DNA of 64,000 nt from Flavobacterium album (GTDB lineage: Bacteria > Bacteroidota > Bacteroidia > Flavobacteriales > Flavobacteriaceae). The notes under the pieces were generated by a model, which saw only the letters and a list, made by a program, of their open reading frames with translations, searched no databases and was not told the DNA's origin. Where the stretch lies: NCBI RefSeq assembly GCF_003096035.1, contig NZ_CP029186.1:310001-374000 (forward strand), written 5' to 3'. Within the stretch, counting starts at the first letter, position 1, and every line of letters starts with the position of its first letter. Positions 8,260 through 15,636 of the stretch are shown piece by piece. The translations under genes and the position numbers were made by a program.

Positions 8260-9411
8260 ATGAACTATTTTTCTTCTGATTTTAAACTGGGGATACTGGG
8301 CGGCGGCCAGCTTGGCAAGATGCTGCTGACGGAGACCCGGAAATTCGACATACAGACGTATGTGCTCGACCCGAGCGATGAGGCGCCGTGCAAAATTGGC
8401 TGCAACCAATTCTTTAAAGGCGACCTTATGGATTATGACACCGTGTACAACTTTGGCAAGCAGGTAGACGTGCTGACCTTTGAAATAGAGCATGTAAACG
8501 TTACCGCCCTCGAAAAGCTGGAGGCGGAAGGCATACAGGTGTACCCATCGCCAAAGACGCTGAACCTCATCCAGAACAAAGGGACACAGAAGGATTTTTA
8601 TGCTCATCATAAAATCCCTACTGCCGATTACCGCAGGTTTGAAACGCTGGCCGAACTTATACGAGCTGTCGAAGAAAAGCATATTATAATGCCTTTTGTA
8701 TGGAAAAGCACCGAAGGCGGGTACGATGGCATGGGCGTTAAAGTAGTCCGCAATGCTGAAACTTTGGAGAGCCTGCCGGATGTGCAATGCATTGCCGAGG
8801 CGATGGTGCCCTTTAAAAATGAGTTGGCGGTTATCGTGGCACGCAACCCGTCGGGAGAGATAAAAACGTACCCGGTGGTGGAAATGGAATTCCATCCAGA
8901 GGCCAACCAGGTGGAGTATGTGATATGCCCGGCACGGATAGACCATGTAGTGTCTGAAAAAGCACGTGCTATTGCATTGAAGGTATCAGAGCATTTCGAC
9001 CATGTGGGATTGCTGGCCGTAGAAATGTTCCAGACCATAGACGATGAAATTTTAGTAAATGAAGTTGCCCCACGTCCACATAACAGCGGGCATTATTCTA
9101 TTGAAGCAAGCTACACATCGCAATTCGAGCAACACTTACGCGCAATACTCGACCTGCCGTTGGGCAATACTGATAGCAAGGCCGCCGGGATCATGGTGAA
9201 CCTTGTGGGCGAGGAAGGCTACAGCGGGAACGTAGTGTATGAGAACATTGACAAGATAATGAAGCTGGACGGCGTTACACCCCACATATACGGTAAGAAA
9301 CAAACAAGGCCGTTCCGCAAAATGGGGCATGTGACGATAGTGAACAAAGATATTGAGCAGGCAAGGAGAATTGCTGAGGAAGTAAAGAATACAATTAGAG
9401 TTATAGCATAA
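8260..9411 (+). CDS. purK: 5-(carboxyamino)imidazole ribonucleotide synthase
   Basis: A 383-residue ATP-grasp enzyme that carboxylates AIR to N5-CAIR in de novo purine synthesis. The N-terminus has the nucleotide-binding LGILGGGQLGKML. ATP-grasp landmarks are FVWKSTEGGYDGMGV near residue 146, AEAMVPFKNELAVIVARN, and the C-terminal NEVAPRPHNSGHYSIEAS near 267, which is diagnostic of PurK. Length is normal. It is followed after 73 bp by purE, the next enzyme in the pathway, so the two are probably co-transcribed. A consensus -7 box precedes it. Confidence 0.96.
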   Translation: MNYFSSDFKLGILGGGQLGKMLLTETRKFDIQTYVLDPSDEAPCKIGCNQFFKGDLMDYDTVYNFGKQVDVLTFEIEHVNVTALEKLEAEGIQVYPSPKTLNLIQNKGTQKDFYAHHKIPTADYRRFETLAELIRAVEEKHIIMPFVWKSTEGGYDGMGVKVVRNAETLESLPDVQCIAEAMVPFKNELAVIVARNPSGEIKTYPVVEMEFHPEANQVEYVICPARIDHVVSEKARAIALKVSEHFDHVGLLAVEMFQTIDDEILVNEVAPRPHNSGHYSIEASYTSQFEQHLRAILDLPLGNTDSKAAGIMVNLVGEEGYSGNVVYENIDKIMKLDGVTPHIYGKKQTRPFRKMGHVTIVNKDIEQARRIAEEVKNTIRVIA

Positions 9412-9414
9412 ATT

Positions 9415-9478
9415 GTTCCGGGTTTGGAGTTTTGGGTTCAGAGTTAACCCGGAACCCTAAACCCGGAACCCTAAACCT
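9415..9478. repeat. 14-bp tandem and inverted repeat between purK and purE
   Basis: AACCCGGAACCCTA occurs twice in tandem (9446-9459, 9460-9473) with a decayed third start. The upstream GTTCCGGGTT (9415-9424) is a perfect inverted copy of AACCCGGAAC, so alternative hairpins can form with either tandem copy. This may adjust purE expression relative to purK, or simply be a mobile intergenic repeat. Confidence 0.6.
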
Positions 9479-9484
9479 GAAGTT

Positions 9485-9973
9485 ATGAAAGTAGCAGTGA
9501 TAATGGGCAGCATATCGGATATGCCGGTAATGCAGGATGCCATAGATATATTGAAGGAATTCGGGATTACAACGGAGATCGATATTGTATCGGCGCACCG
9601 TACGCCGGAGAAATTGTTTGAATTTAGTAAAGATGCACATATAAAAGGTATTTCGGTTATTATTGCCGGAGCCGGTGGTGCAGCGCATTTGCCGGGAATG
9701 GTGGCCTCTATGAGTCCGCTGCCTGTGATTGGTGTACCGGTAAAATCCAGCAACTCCATTGATGGTTGGGACAGCGTTTTATCTATACTGCAAATGCCGG
9801 GCGGCGTTCCTGTAGCTACCGTGGCTTTAAATGGCGCGAAAAATGCAGGGATACTTGCCGCACAGATAATAGGCAGCCACGACAAGATCGTGCAGGCAAA
9901 AATGATAGCATACAAATTAAGCCTGAAAGAAGCGGTGAATAAGGCTTCGGAGGGATTGAGGAATAAGGAATAG
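9485..9973 (+). CDS. purE: N5-carboxyaminoimidazole ribonucleotide mutase
   Basis: A 162-residue class I PurE, converting N5-CAIR to CAIR, the step after PurK. Readable motifs are [13 protein letters not shown] at the N-terminus, [13 protein letters not shown] near residue 37 with the catalytic His region, [15 protein letters not shown] near residue 69, and the substrate loop [10 protein letters not shown]. Length is typical for the bacterial octameric enzyme. It is probably co-transcribed with purK across the repeat-bearing spacer. Confidence 0.96.
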   Translation: MKVAVIMGSISDMPVMQDAIDILKEFGITTEIDIVSAHRTPEKLFEFSKDAHIKGISVIIAGAGGAAHLPGMVASMSPLPVIGVPVKSSNSIDGWDSVLSILQMPGGVPVATVALNGAKNAGILAAQIIGSHDKIVQAKMIAYKLSLKEAVNKASEGLRNKE

Positions 9974-9992
9974 TTTTTGTAAAAGATAAGCT

Positions 9993-10217
9993 ATGGATAT
10001 AAATGCTGCAAAAATAGAGTTGATACAAATTGTCCTTGACCTGGATGATGCTGAACTTATTGTAAAAGCAATTCAATTTCTCAAAAATGAGCAGACTGAC
10101 TTCTATGACGAATTGTCGGAGGATGAAAAGCTTGAAATACAATACGGACTTGAACAACTTGACAGGGGTGAAAGGATTTCGTGGGAGGATTTCAAAGAGA
10201 GACGGCTTAAAAAGTAA
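9993..10217 (+). CDS. Antitoxin-like addiction-module component, orphan
   Basis: A 74-residue acidic helical protein. The C-terminal half reads YDELSEDEKLEIQYGLEQLD, then RGERISWEDFKERR, which strongly resembles the small antitoxin-like proteins usually encoded just upstream of RelE/ParE toxins. No toxin reading frame follows: the 68 bases to the next ATG carry no RelE/ParE sequence. It sits 19 bp behind purE and immediately before an M3 peptidase gene. It may be a lone regulator or the remnant of a toxin-antitoxin pair. The match rests on recall of family wording, not a search. Confidence 0.6.
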   Translation: MDINAAKIELIQIVLDLDDAELIVKAIQFLKNEQTDFYDELSEDEKLEIQYGLEQLDRGERISWEDFKERRLKK

Positions 10218-10285
10218 CATTACAAGAATCGATAAAAAAATTCAATCAGAAAAGAGATCCGTAAATACTACGGGCAAATATAACC

Positions 10286-12313
10286 ATGAACTTACTCACA
10301 CAAAAATTTACCACAAAACACGATACCGCACCATTTAGTGGGATAAAGACCGAAGATTTCATGCCTGCTTTTAAAGAAGGAATTGAAATTGCGCGCAAGG
10401 AAATTGATGCTATTGTTGCTAACCCTGAGGAGCCGACTTTCGAGAACACCATTGAAGCCATGTCATTCGGCGGCGAGGTTCTGGAACGTACCTCATCGAT
10501 ATTCTTTAACCTACATTCGGCGGAAACCAATGATGAGATACAAAAGATCGCGATGGAAGTGTCGCCCCTGCTCTCGGAATTCGGCAATGACGTTCGCCTG
10601 AACAAAGAGTTGTTTGAGCGTGTAAAAGCTGTTTATGACAAAAGGGATTTGCTGAACCTTACACCGGAACAAACCACTTTGCTCGAAAAGAAATACAAAG
10701 GCTTTTCGCGCAATGGCGCCAACCTTGCGGAAGACAAGAAAACACGACTTCGTGAGATTGACAAGGAGCTTTCCCGGCTTAGCCTGCATTTTGGAGAAAA
10801 TGTTTTAGCGGAAACCAATGCCTACCAACTGTATATTACCGACGAAAAAGACCTGTCCGGACTACCGGAAGGGACAATAGAAGCCGCCCGCGAGCTGGCT
10901 ATGAGCCTTGAAAAAGAGGGCTGGGTATTCACGCTGGATTACCCGAGCTACGTACCCTTCATGACCTATGCCGATAACCGTGAACTGCGTAAGGAACTGG
11001 CAATTGCTTTTGGAGCAAAGGCTTTTCAGGGGAATGAGTTTGACAACCGTGAGATTGTTTTAAAGATAGCGCAACTGCGCCATGAGCGTGCCAACCTTTT
11101 GGGTTATAAATCGCATGCTGATTTTGTATTGGAAGAGCGCATGGCCGAAAGCCCGGAGAAAGTGAAGTCGTTCCTGCAGGACCTGTTAGCCAAAGCGAAG
11201 CCTGCAGCCGAAAGGGAATTTGCCGAACTGACCGCTTTCGCAAAAGAAACAGACGGGCTTGACCACCTTGAGAAGTGGGATGGCGCTTACTATTCTGAAA
11301 AACTAAAGCAAAAGCTCTTCAATCTTGATGATGAGAAGCTGAAACCGTATTTTAAGCTGGAAAATGTACTGAACGGCGCGTTTACCATTGCCGGAAAACT
11401 GTACGGATTGAAGTTTGACGAAGTAAAGGACATTGACACCTACCATAAGGACGTTACAACTTACGAAGTAAGAGATGAAAATGGAAACCTTGTCGCGATT
11501 TTCTACGCCGATTTCTTTCCAAGAAAAGGGAAACGCAACGGCGCGTGGATGACCTCGTTTAAGTCGCAGTACGTAAAGGACGGCGTGAACGAAAGGCCGC
11601 ATGTTTCGATCGTGTGCAACTTTACCAAGCCTACAGAAACTAAGCCGTCGCTGCTCACATTTAATGAAGTGACAACGCTGTTCCATGAATTTGGGCACGC
11701 GCTGCACGGCATGCTGGCCGATACAGTCTACCCGAGCCTTTCTGGCACTAGTGTATATTGGGATTTTGTGGAGCTGCCAAGCCAGGTGATGGAAAACTGG
11801 TGCTATGAGCCGGAAGCATTGGCCTTTTTTGCACATCACTACCAGACCGGCGAGATGATCCCTATGGAATACATCAACAAAATAAAAGAGAGTGCAAGTT
11901 TCCAGGAAGGCATGGCTACAATGCGCCAGCTGAGCTTCGGCTTGCTGGACATGGGATGGCACAGCGCCGACCCAAGTGGCATAACCGACCTGAAAGCCTT
12001 TGAAACGGAGCAATTCGCCACAACGCAATTGTATCCCGATGTAAAGGAAAATGCCATGAGCACGGCGTTCTCGCATATCTTCCAGGGCGGGTATTCGTCC
12101 GGATACTACAGTTACAAGTGGGCGGAGGTACTGGATGCAGATGCTTTTGAGCTCTTCCTCGAAAGAGGTATTTTTGATAAAGAGACCGCGATGAGCTTTA
12201 AAAATAACGTACTTTCTAAAGGCGGCACAGAGCACCCAATGCTTTTATACAAGCGCTTCCGCGGGCACGAACCAAAGCCTGACGCATTGCTGAAAAGGGC
12301 GGGGCTTCTTTAG
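10286..12313 (+). CDS. dcp: M3 family metallopeptidase, peptidyl-dipeptidase Dcp type
   Basis: A 675-residue zinc peptidase of family M3, the Dcp/oligopeptidase A type, which trims C-terminal dipeptides from short peptides. The zinc motif HEFGHALHGML is at residues 467-471 onward. Upstream lies the substrate-domain sequence RPHVSIVCNFTKPTETKPSL and downstream the third-ligand region SGTSVYWDFVELPSQVMENW. The end GGTEHPMLLYKRFRGHEP is typical of the family. There is no signal peptide, so it is probably cytoplasmic. The length matches Dcp. It ends just before a convergent terminator. Confidence 0.93.
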   Translation: MNLLTQKFTTKHDTAPFSGIKTEDFMPAFKEGIEIARKEIDAIVANPEEPTFENTIEAMSFGGEVLERTSSIFFNLHSAETNDEIQKIAMEVSPLLSEFGNDVRLNKELFERVKAVYDKRDLLNLTPEQTTLLEKKYKGFSRNGANLAEDKKTRLREIDKELSRLSLHFGENVLAETNAYQLYITDEKDLSGLPEGTIEAARELAMSLEKEGWVFTLDYPSYVPFMTYADNRELRKELAIAFGAKAFQGNEFDNREIVLKIAQLRHERANLLGYKSHADFVLEERMAESPEKVKSFLQDLLAKAKPAAEREFAELTAFAKETDGLDHLEKWDGAYYSEKLKQKLFNLDDEKLKPYFKLENVLNGAFTIAGKLYGLKFDEVKDIDTYHKDVTTYEVRDENGNLVAIFYADFFPRKGKRNGAWMTSFKSQYVKDGVNERPHVSIVCNFTKPTETKPSLLTFNEVTTLFHEFGHALHGMLADTVYPSLSGTSVYWDFVELPSQVMENWCYEPEALAFFAHHYQTGEMIPMEYINKIKESASFQEGMATMRQLSFGLLDMGWHSADPSGITDLKAFETEQFATTQLYPDVKENAMSTAFSHIFQGGYSSGYYSYKWAEVLDADAFELFLERGIFDKETAMSFKNNVLSKGGTEHPMLLYKRFRGHEPKPDALLKRAGLL

Positions 12314-12352
12314 ATTGTTGGACTGTTAGATCATTGGATTTTTAGATATTGG

Positions 12353-12387
12353 AAACCCCGGAGTTTATGGCTTCGGGGTTTTGTTTT
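12353..12387. terminator. Terminator between dcp and the metzincin-like gene
   Basis: An 11-bp stem (AAACCCCGGAG at 12353-12363 against CTTCGGGGTTT at 12371-12381, one G-T pair) with a 7-base loop and a T-rich tail TTGTTTT. It lies 40 bases behind the dcp stop and just before the end of the convergent gene, so it can serve at least the dcp transcript. Confidence 0.8.
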
Positions 12388-12997
12388 AGTCTTTTAGAAT
12401 ATAATATGCAAGCCATCCTATAGTATAAGTTACATCCTGATTCATAAATTTAGGGTCGGGATCATCACCTTCTTCATTTAATTTTCTTTTACCTGGACAA
12501 AAAGGCCAAGATCCCGTGCAATATGTATGGCAAAATCCTATTGTATGCATATATTCATGACATATATTGACAGCCAGGGCTTGAGCAAAAGAAAGATCTG
12601 GCATATTATCCTTTATGTTTTCGTACCATGCATATGTCGTAGATGAACCCGGGCTTGTTTCTCCTAAAGAGCTTCCACTTCTTTCAAGTATTAATTTAAT
12701 TGCCACTTCAGGCTTTGAAAACAATTTGTCTAGTACCTGGTTACCTGATATCCTTCCATTTATAGTTTGAATATTTCTGCAACCATCACAATAGCTTTTA
12801 CAGTCAAAAGACAATTTGCTTACCTGATATTGAAATTCCTGAGAATTAAAAATAACATTGACTAATCTAAATGCCTCTTCTGCATCTTTTTTGAATCGAG
12901 GATCAAATAGCTTTGAGTCAGGATCATACTTTATAATGATACTCCTTGGGGTGGCATATGATAACCCCACAACAAAAAATAAAAATAAAAATTTCAT
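12386..12997 (-). CDS. Small secreted metzincin-like metalloprotease
   Basis: A 203-residue protein with a short signal peptide (MKFLFLFFVVGLSYA). It has an exact HExxHxxGxxH zinc motif, HEYMHTIGFCH, at residues 147-157. A methionine about 30 residues further on (DPKFMNQD) could supply the Met-turn that defines metzincins. It is cysteine-rich: CKSYCDGC near residue 65, then CH, YC and FC clustered after the zinc helix, suggesting disulphides or a second metal site. It is much shorter than typical secreted metzincins and has no sorting domain. Its sequence looks more AT-rich than its neighbours. Substrate unknown; family assignment within metzincins not possible by eye. Confidence 0.7.
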   Translation of the reverse strand: MKFLFLFFVVGLSYATPRSIIIKYDPDSKLFDPRFKKDAEEAFRLVNVIFNSQEFQYQVSKLSFDCKSYCDGCRNIQTINGRISGNQVLDKLFSKPEVAIKLILERSGSSLGETSPGSSTTYAWYENIKDNMPDLSFAQALAVNICHEYMHTIGFCHTYCTGSWPFCPGKRKLNEEGDDPDPKFMNQDVTYTIGWLAYYILKD

Positions 12998-13080
12998 AAA
13001 CTAATCTTTTAAGTTATTTATAATTACGTATTAAACCGGGTAATAAAGATATACTGAAAAATCATCTTCACACCAAGTGT

Positions 13081-13118
13081 TTTTACCTGTTTTTCAGCAA
13101 AGTAAAAAACAGGTAAAA
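13081..13118. promoter_or_regulatory. Perfect 14-bp hairpin in the divergent gap
   Basis: TTTTACCTGTTTTT (13081-13094) and AAAAACAGGTAAAA (13105-13118) are perfect inverted copies around a 10-base loop. It lies between the start of the metzincin-like gene (minus strand) and gbsR (plus strand), where a terminator is not expected, so it may be an operator or an insulating bidirectional hairpin. Confidence 0.5.
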
Positions 13119-13131
13119 ATACGCAATAAAT

Positions 13132-13176
13132 AACTTTCATTTATTTTTGAAAGTTTAAAAATAAACTATATCTTTG
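13132..13176 (+). promoter_or_regulatory. gbsR promoter with overlapping operator (site 1)
   Basis: A textbook Bacteroidetes promoter: TTTG at 13146-13149, 19 bases, then TATCTTTG at 13169-13176. A perfect inverted repeat AACTTTCA (13132-13139), 8 bases, TGAAAGTT (13148-13155) overlaps the -33 element. The same architecture recurs before the next gene (13704-13723). This suggests that the encoded GbsR-type regulator binds here and represses its own gene. Confidence 0.7.
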
Positions 13177-13180
13177 AGCT

Positions 13181-13687
13181 ATGGAATTCAGTGAAGCAAA
13201 AAATAAGTTCGTACAAACCTGGGGGGCATTGGGTTCCCAGTGGGGCATCAACAAGACGATGGCGCAGATACACGCCCTGCTGATGGTAGCTCCCGAACCG
13301 CTATCTATGGAAGATGTGATGGAAGAGCTCCAGATATCCCGCGGCAATGCCAGCATGAACCTTCGTGCGCTTATGGACTGGGGTATTGTATATAAGGAGT
13401 ACAAGCAGGGTGAGCGCAAGGAGTTCTTTACCGCCGAAAAGGATCTTGACGAACTGGCAGTGAAGATAGCACAGGAGCGCAGCAAACGTGAAATAAAGCC
13501 TGCGCTGAAAGTACTTAAAGACGTTTCGACAGCGGTAAAAGAGAACAAATCGGCTGAAGCGAAGCATTTCACAGAGCAGACGACCAAGCTGTACGACTTT
13601 GTGCTGAAAGCTGACAATATGCTCGAAAAAGCGACCGAAATGAAGGACAACTGGCTGGGAAGCCTTATCCTAAAAATCATGAGGTAA
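13181..13687 (+). CDS. GbsR/MarR-family transcriptional regulator
   Basis: A 168-residue winged-helix regulator. The N-terminal part FVQTWGALGSQWGINKTMAQ, the HTH region PLSMEDVMEELQISRGNASM and NLRALMDWGIVYKEYKQGER match the GbsR-like branch of the MarR superfamily, which often controls osmolyte, envelope or membrane genes. A C-terminal helical part (ERSKREIKPALKVLKDVSTA) would form the dimer interface. It heads a gene row of five small membrane proteins and a methyltransferase. Paired operator-like repeats before gbsR and before the membrane genes suggest autoregulation plus control of the cassette. The ligand is unknown. Confidence 0.88.
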   Translation: MEFSEAKNKFVQTWGALGSQWGINKTMAQIHALLMVAPEPLSMEDVMEELQISRGNASMNLRALMDWGIVYKEYKQGERKEFFTAEKDLDELAVKIAQERSKREIKPALKVLKDVSTAVKENKSAEAKHFTEQTTKLYDFVLKADNMLEKATEMKDNWLGSLILKIMR

Positions 13688-13703
13688 AAAAATTTAAATC
13701 AAT

Positions 13704-13723
13704 GTTTCATTTTTTTCTGAAAC
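13704..13723 (+). promoter_or_regulatory. Candidate GbsR operator (site 2) before the membrane cassette
   Basis: GTTTCA (13704-13709), 8 bases, TGAAAC (13718-13723). The core TTTCA-N8-TGAAA and the flanking CTTTAAAA are shared with the site before gbsR (AGTTTAAAA there). It lies in the 53-bp gap between gbsR and the first membrane gene. The possible -7 box TATAGTAT (13733-13740) abuts the annotated ATG. Confidence 0.65.
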
Positions 13724-13740
13724 TTTAAAATTTATAGTAT

Positions 13741-14067
13741 ATGAAAAATATAAATTATATGAATTATGCAATGGTGGGTATCCCATTGTTCCTCATAGGA
13801 GTAGGATGGCTGATTAATCCTGATATGATAATTTCCGGGTTACTTTTCACCATAGTGACCGACGCTTTTCAGCTGATTGTGGGCATTGGGTTGTTTATAG
13901 ACAGCGGTTACAGGGACAGTTATTTAGGAGTTTACCTTATTGGCGTAGCGATATTCTTTGCATTATGGATATTCATTGCACAGACGTGGATCATCGCCAT
14001 CCCTCCCCTTCTCGCCTTATACCTGAGCATCATTATATTCACAAAAGCAAAACACGCAAAGCCATGA
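13741..14067 (+). CDS. Small membrane protein, four transmembrane segments
   Basis: A 108-residue, almost wholly hydrophobic protein with about four membrane spans: GIPLFLIGVGWLI, GLLFTIVTDAFQLIVGIGLF, LGVYLIGVAIFFALWIFIA and WIIAIPPLLALYLSIIIF. It ends in a short basic tail KAKHAKP. No known family recognised. First gene of the cassette behind the GbsR regulator; its stop overlaps the next start (ATGA at 14064-14067), implying translational coupling. If the -7 box at 13733 is real, the ATG at 13759 (MNYAMVG) may be the true start. Confidence 0.75.
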   Translation: MKNINYMNYAMVGIPLFLIGVGWLINPDMIISGLLFTIVTDAFQLIVGIGLFIDSGYRDSYLGVYLIGVAIFFALWIFIAQTWIIAIPPLLALYLSIIIFTKAKHAKP

Positions 14068-14411
14068 ACCTCAACCTGGTCGCTTACAGCATTTTCCTGG
14101 CAATCGTAATCTATATTATCGTGGTGGTGGGGCGCATCTGCTATCGCAACGGCAACCTCTTTGTTTTAGAGCTGCTGCCGGGCCACGAGGATCTTTGCCT
14201 CCGCATCAATAAAATACTACTGATGGGCTACTACCTTGTCAACATAGGGTATGCTGCCATGACGCTCGTTAGTTGGGAGAAAATTACCGGGCTGCCGCAG
14301 CTTGTGGAGGTTATCGCCATAAAAACCGCTGGTATCATCTGCATCATCTCAGCCTTGCATTACCTCAATATTTACCTGCTTACCAATCATGTTCAAAAAC
14401 TTATTCGATAA
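14064..14411 (+). CDS. Small three-span membrane protein, paralogue A
   Basis: A 115-residue membrane protein with about three spans. The start at 14064 is chosen because it overlaps the preceding stop by four bases (ATGA). The segment RNGNLFVLELLPGHEDLCLR, continuing INKILLMGYYLVNIGYAAMTL, aligns with the next gene product (RNGKIFMLDIFKGREDIANA, then TNRLFETGFYLLNLGFALMIL). The two are tandem paralogues sharing RNGxxFxLxxxxGxEDxxxxxN. The conserved charged loop between spans 1 and 2 suggests a binding or catalytic role. No family name recognised. Confidence 0.75.
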   Translation: MNLNLVAYSIFLAIVIYIIVVVGRICYRNGNLFVLELLPGHEDLCLRINKILLMGYYLVNIGYAAMTLVSWEKITGLPQLVEVIAIKTAGIICIISALHYLNIYLLTNHVQKLIR

Positions 14412-14428
14412 ACCAAATATTCAACCTC

Positions 14429-14815
14429 ATGGAAACTTCAAAAATTTTAACCGGTTACGCCATCTACTTACCCCTCGCACTCGCACTGACTTTTTTTGTA
14501 TCCCGTACGCTTTTCAGGAACGGGAAGATCTTTATGCTCGACATATTCAAGGGACGTGAAGACATTGCCAATGCTACCAATCGCCTTTTCGAGACCGGGT
14601 TTTACCTGCTCAACCTCGGCTTTGCCCTGATGATACTGCGCCTCGACCTTAGCAGCAACAGTTACCAGTCGCTTGTAGAAGCACTGAGTTACAAGATTGG
14701 CGGCTTTTCGATTTACCTGGGCCTGATGCTGTTCTTTAACCTGTACTTCTTTTTCAGGGGTAAAAGAAAAGCAAAAGAGAACCGTACCGAAGAAAGAATC
14801 GTTTTTAAAGCCTGA
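14429..14815 (+). CDS. Small three-span membrane protein, paralogue B
   Basis: A 128-residue membrane protein. Its start METSKILTG lies 17 bases behind the preceding stop; an upstream in-frame start would run back into the paralogue and is rejected. Spans: GYAIYLPLALALTFFVSRTL, GFYLLNLGFALMILRL and GGFSIYLGLMLFFNLYFFF, followed by a strongly charged tail (RGKRKAKENRTEERIVFKA). It shares the RNGxxFxLDxxxGxED loop with paralogue A. The tail is likely cytoplasmic by the positive-inside rule. Function unknown. Confidence 0.75.
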   Translation: METSKILTGYAIYLPLALALTFFVSRTLFRNGKIFMLDIFKGREDIANATNRLFETGFYLLNLGFALMILRLDLSSNSYQSLVEALSYKIGGFSIYLGLMLFFNLYFFFRGKRKAKENRTEERIVFKA

Positions 14816-14834
14816 TAACCTTAAACCAACCATC

Positions 14835-15266
14835 ATGAACTTTACCATCCCAAACTGGCTCATTATCCTCGGAGGCATCGGCCAGATATTTACAGCGCTC
14901 ATTTATCCCTACATCCGCCATCGTGTTTTCGACTGGTATAATGATGTAAAGCAGCTGAAACCCCTGAACCAGGAGATTGCGAAAACCTACGGGCGCTACA
15001 TACAGGGCTTAAACTTCAGCTTTGGGCTGATTGCTATTCTTATCCCAGACGACCTTAAAAACCAGACGCACCTTTCCATTGCATTAACCGGGCTCATTGC
15101 CGCTTACTGGGTAGGGAAAGTCGCCACACAAATAGCCTATTACCCTATGTATGACATTCCGAAGAAAATGCTGTTCCGTTTGGGCGGCTTTGGAATGAAC
15201 GCACTGTTCACGCTCTTTGCTGTGGTTTACACCCTGCTGCTTATCCATAATTTAAAAGGTTTTTAA
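14835..15266 (+). CDS. Small four-span membrane protein
   Basis: A 143-residue membrane protein with four likely spans: NWLIILGGIGQIFTALIYPY, LNFSFGLIAILI, IALTGLIAAYWVGKVATQI and GMNALFTLFAVVYTLLL. Loop residues include RHRVFDWYNDVKQLKPL and YYPMYDIPKKMLFRLG. It begins 19 bases behind paralogue B, in the same operon. No family recognised; not similar by eye to the paralogous pair. Confidence 0.75.
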   Translation: MNFTIPNWLIILGGIGQIFTALIYPYIRHRVFDWYNDVKQLKPLNQEIAKTYGRYIQGLNFSFGLIAILIPDDLKNQTHLSIALTGLIAAYWVGKVATQIAYYPMYDIPKKMLFRLGGFGMNALFTLFAVVYTLLLIHNLKGF

Positions 15267-15267
15267 A

Positions 15268-15636
15268 ATGAAAACCTTACACAAAATAAATACCTGGGCG
15301 GTTGTTACTAATTTATTCCTTTGCATAATCCCTTTCCTCGGGATGCTGGCCTTACTTCCTCTTGGTTTGCTGCAGCTAATACTGGCTTTTATAATTACAG
15401 GAAGATATTACAGGAATCTCGATCGGAAGCGGAGATCAGTATTGCTGAAATACTGGCTGTTTGTTACCCTGGAGGTTACTATTATGGTAGTAGTTTGTCT
15501 TTTTGATGGCTTCAGCGATCTTTCCGCCGTCTTCTTACTCTTCCTTTTCCCTGCCTGCATAGCTATTTACTTCGTTTATACAACCTACACCATCACCAAA
15601 TATTTTAAATATGGGAACACTGCACCTCAACACTGA
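15268..15636 (+). CDS. Small four-span membrane protein overlapping the methyltransferase gene
   Basis: A 122-residue hydrophobic protein starting one base behind the preceding stop. Spans are roughly AVVTNLFLCIIPFLGMLALL, LGLLQLILAFIITG, LFVTLEVTIMVVVCLF and VFLLFLFPACIAIYFVY, with a basic loop RYYRNLDRKRRSVLLKYW. Its 3' end overlaps the methyltransferase start by 26 bases, so translation is probably coupled. Function unknown. Confidence 0.75.
   Translation: MKTLHKINTWAVVTNLFLCIIPFLGMLALLPLGLLQLILAFIITGRYYRNLDRKRRSVLLKYWLFVTLEVTIMVVVCLFDGFSDLSAVFLLFLFPACIAIYFVYTTYTITKYFKYGNTAPQH

Noticed and set aside
8209..8946. Long antisense frame over purK
   Set aside because: No family resemblance, lies opposite a well-conserved enzyme, and its composition follows the purK codon pattern.
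11303..12235. Long open frame antisense to dcp (310 codons)
   Set aside because: It mirrors the coding frame of a clear M3 peptidase, has no recognisable protein features and no promoter; a shadow frame.
9993..12313. Toxin-antitoxin pair formed by the small gene and the M3 peptidase
   Set aside because: Dcp-type peptidases are housekeeping enzymes of standard length and are not known as toxins.
14273..14428. Extended N-terminus for the third membrane protein of the cassette
   Set aside because: It would overlap the paralogue in another frame and add a non-membrane segment; the ATG at 14429 gives a clean match to the paralogue.
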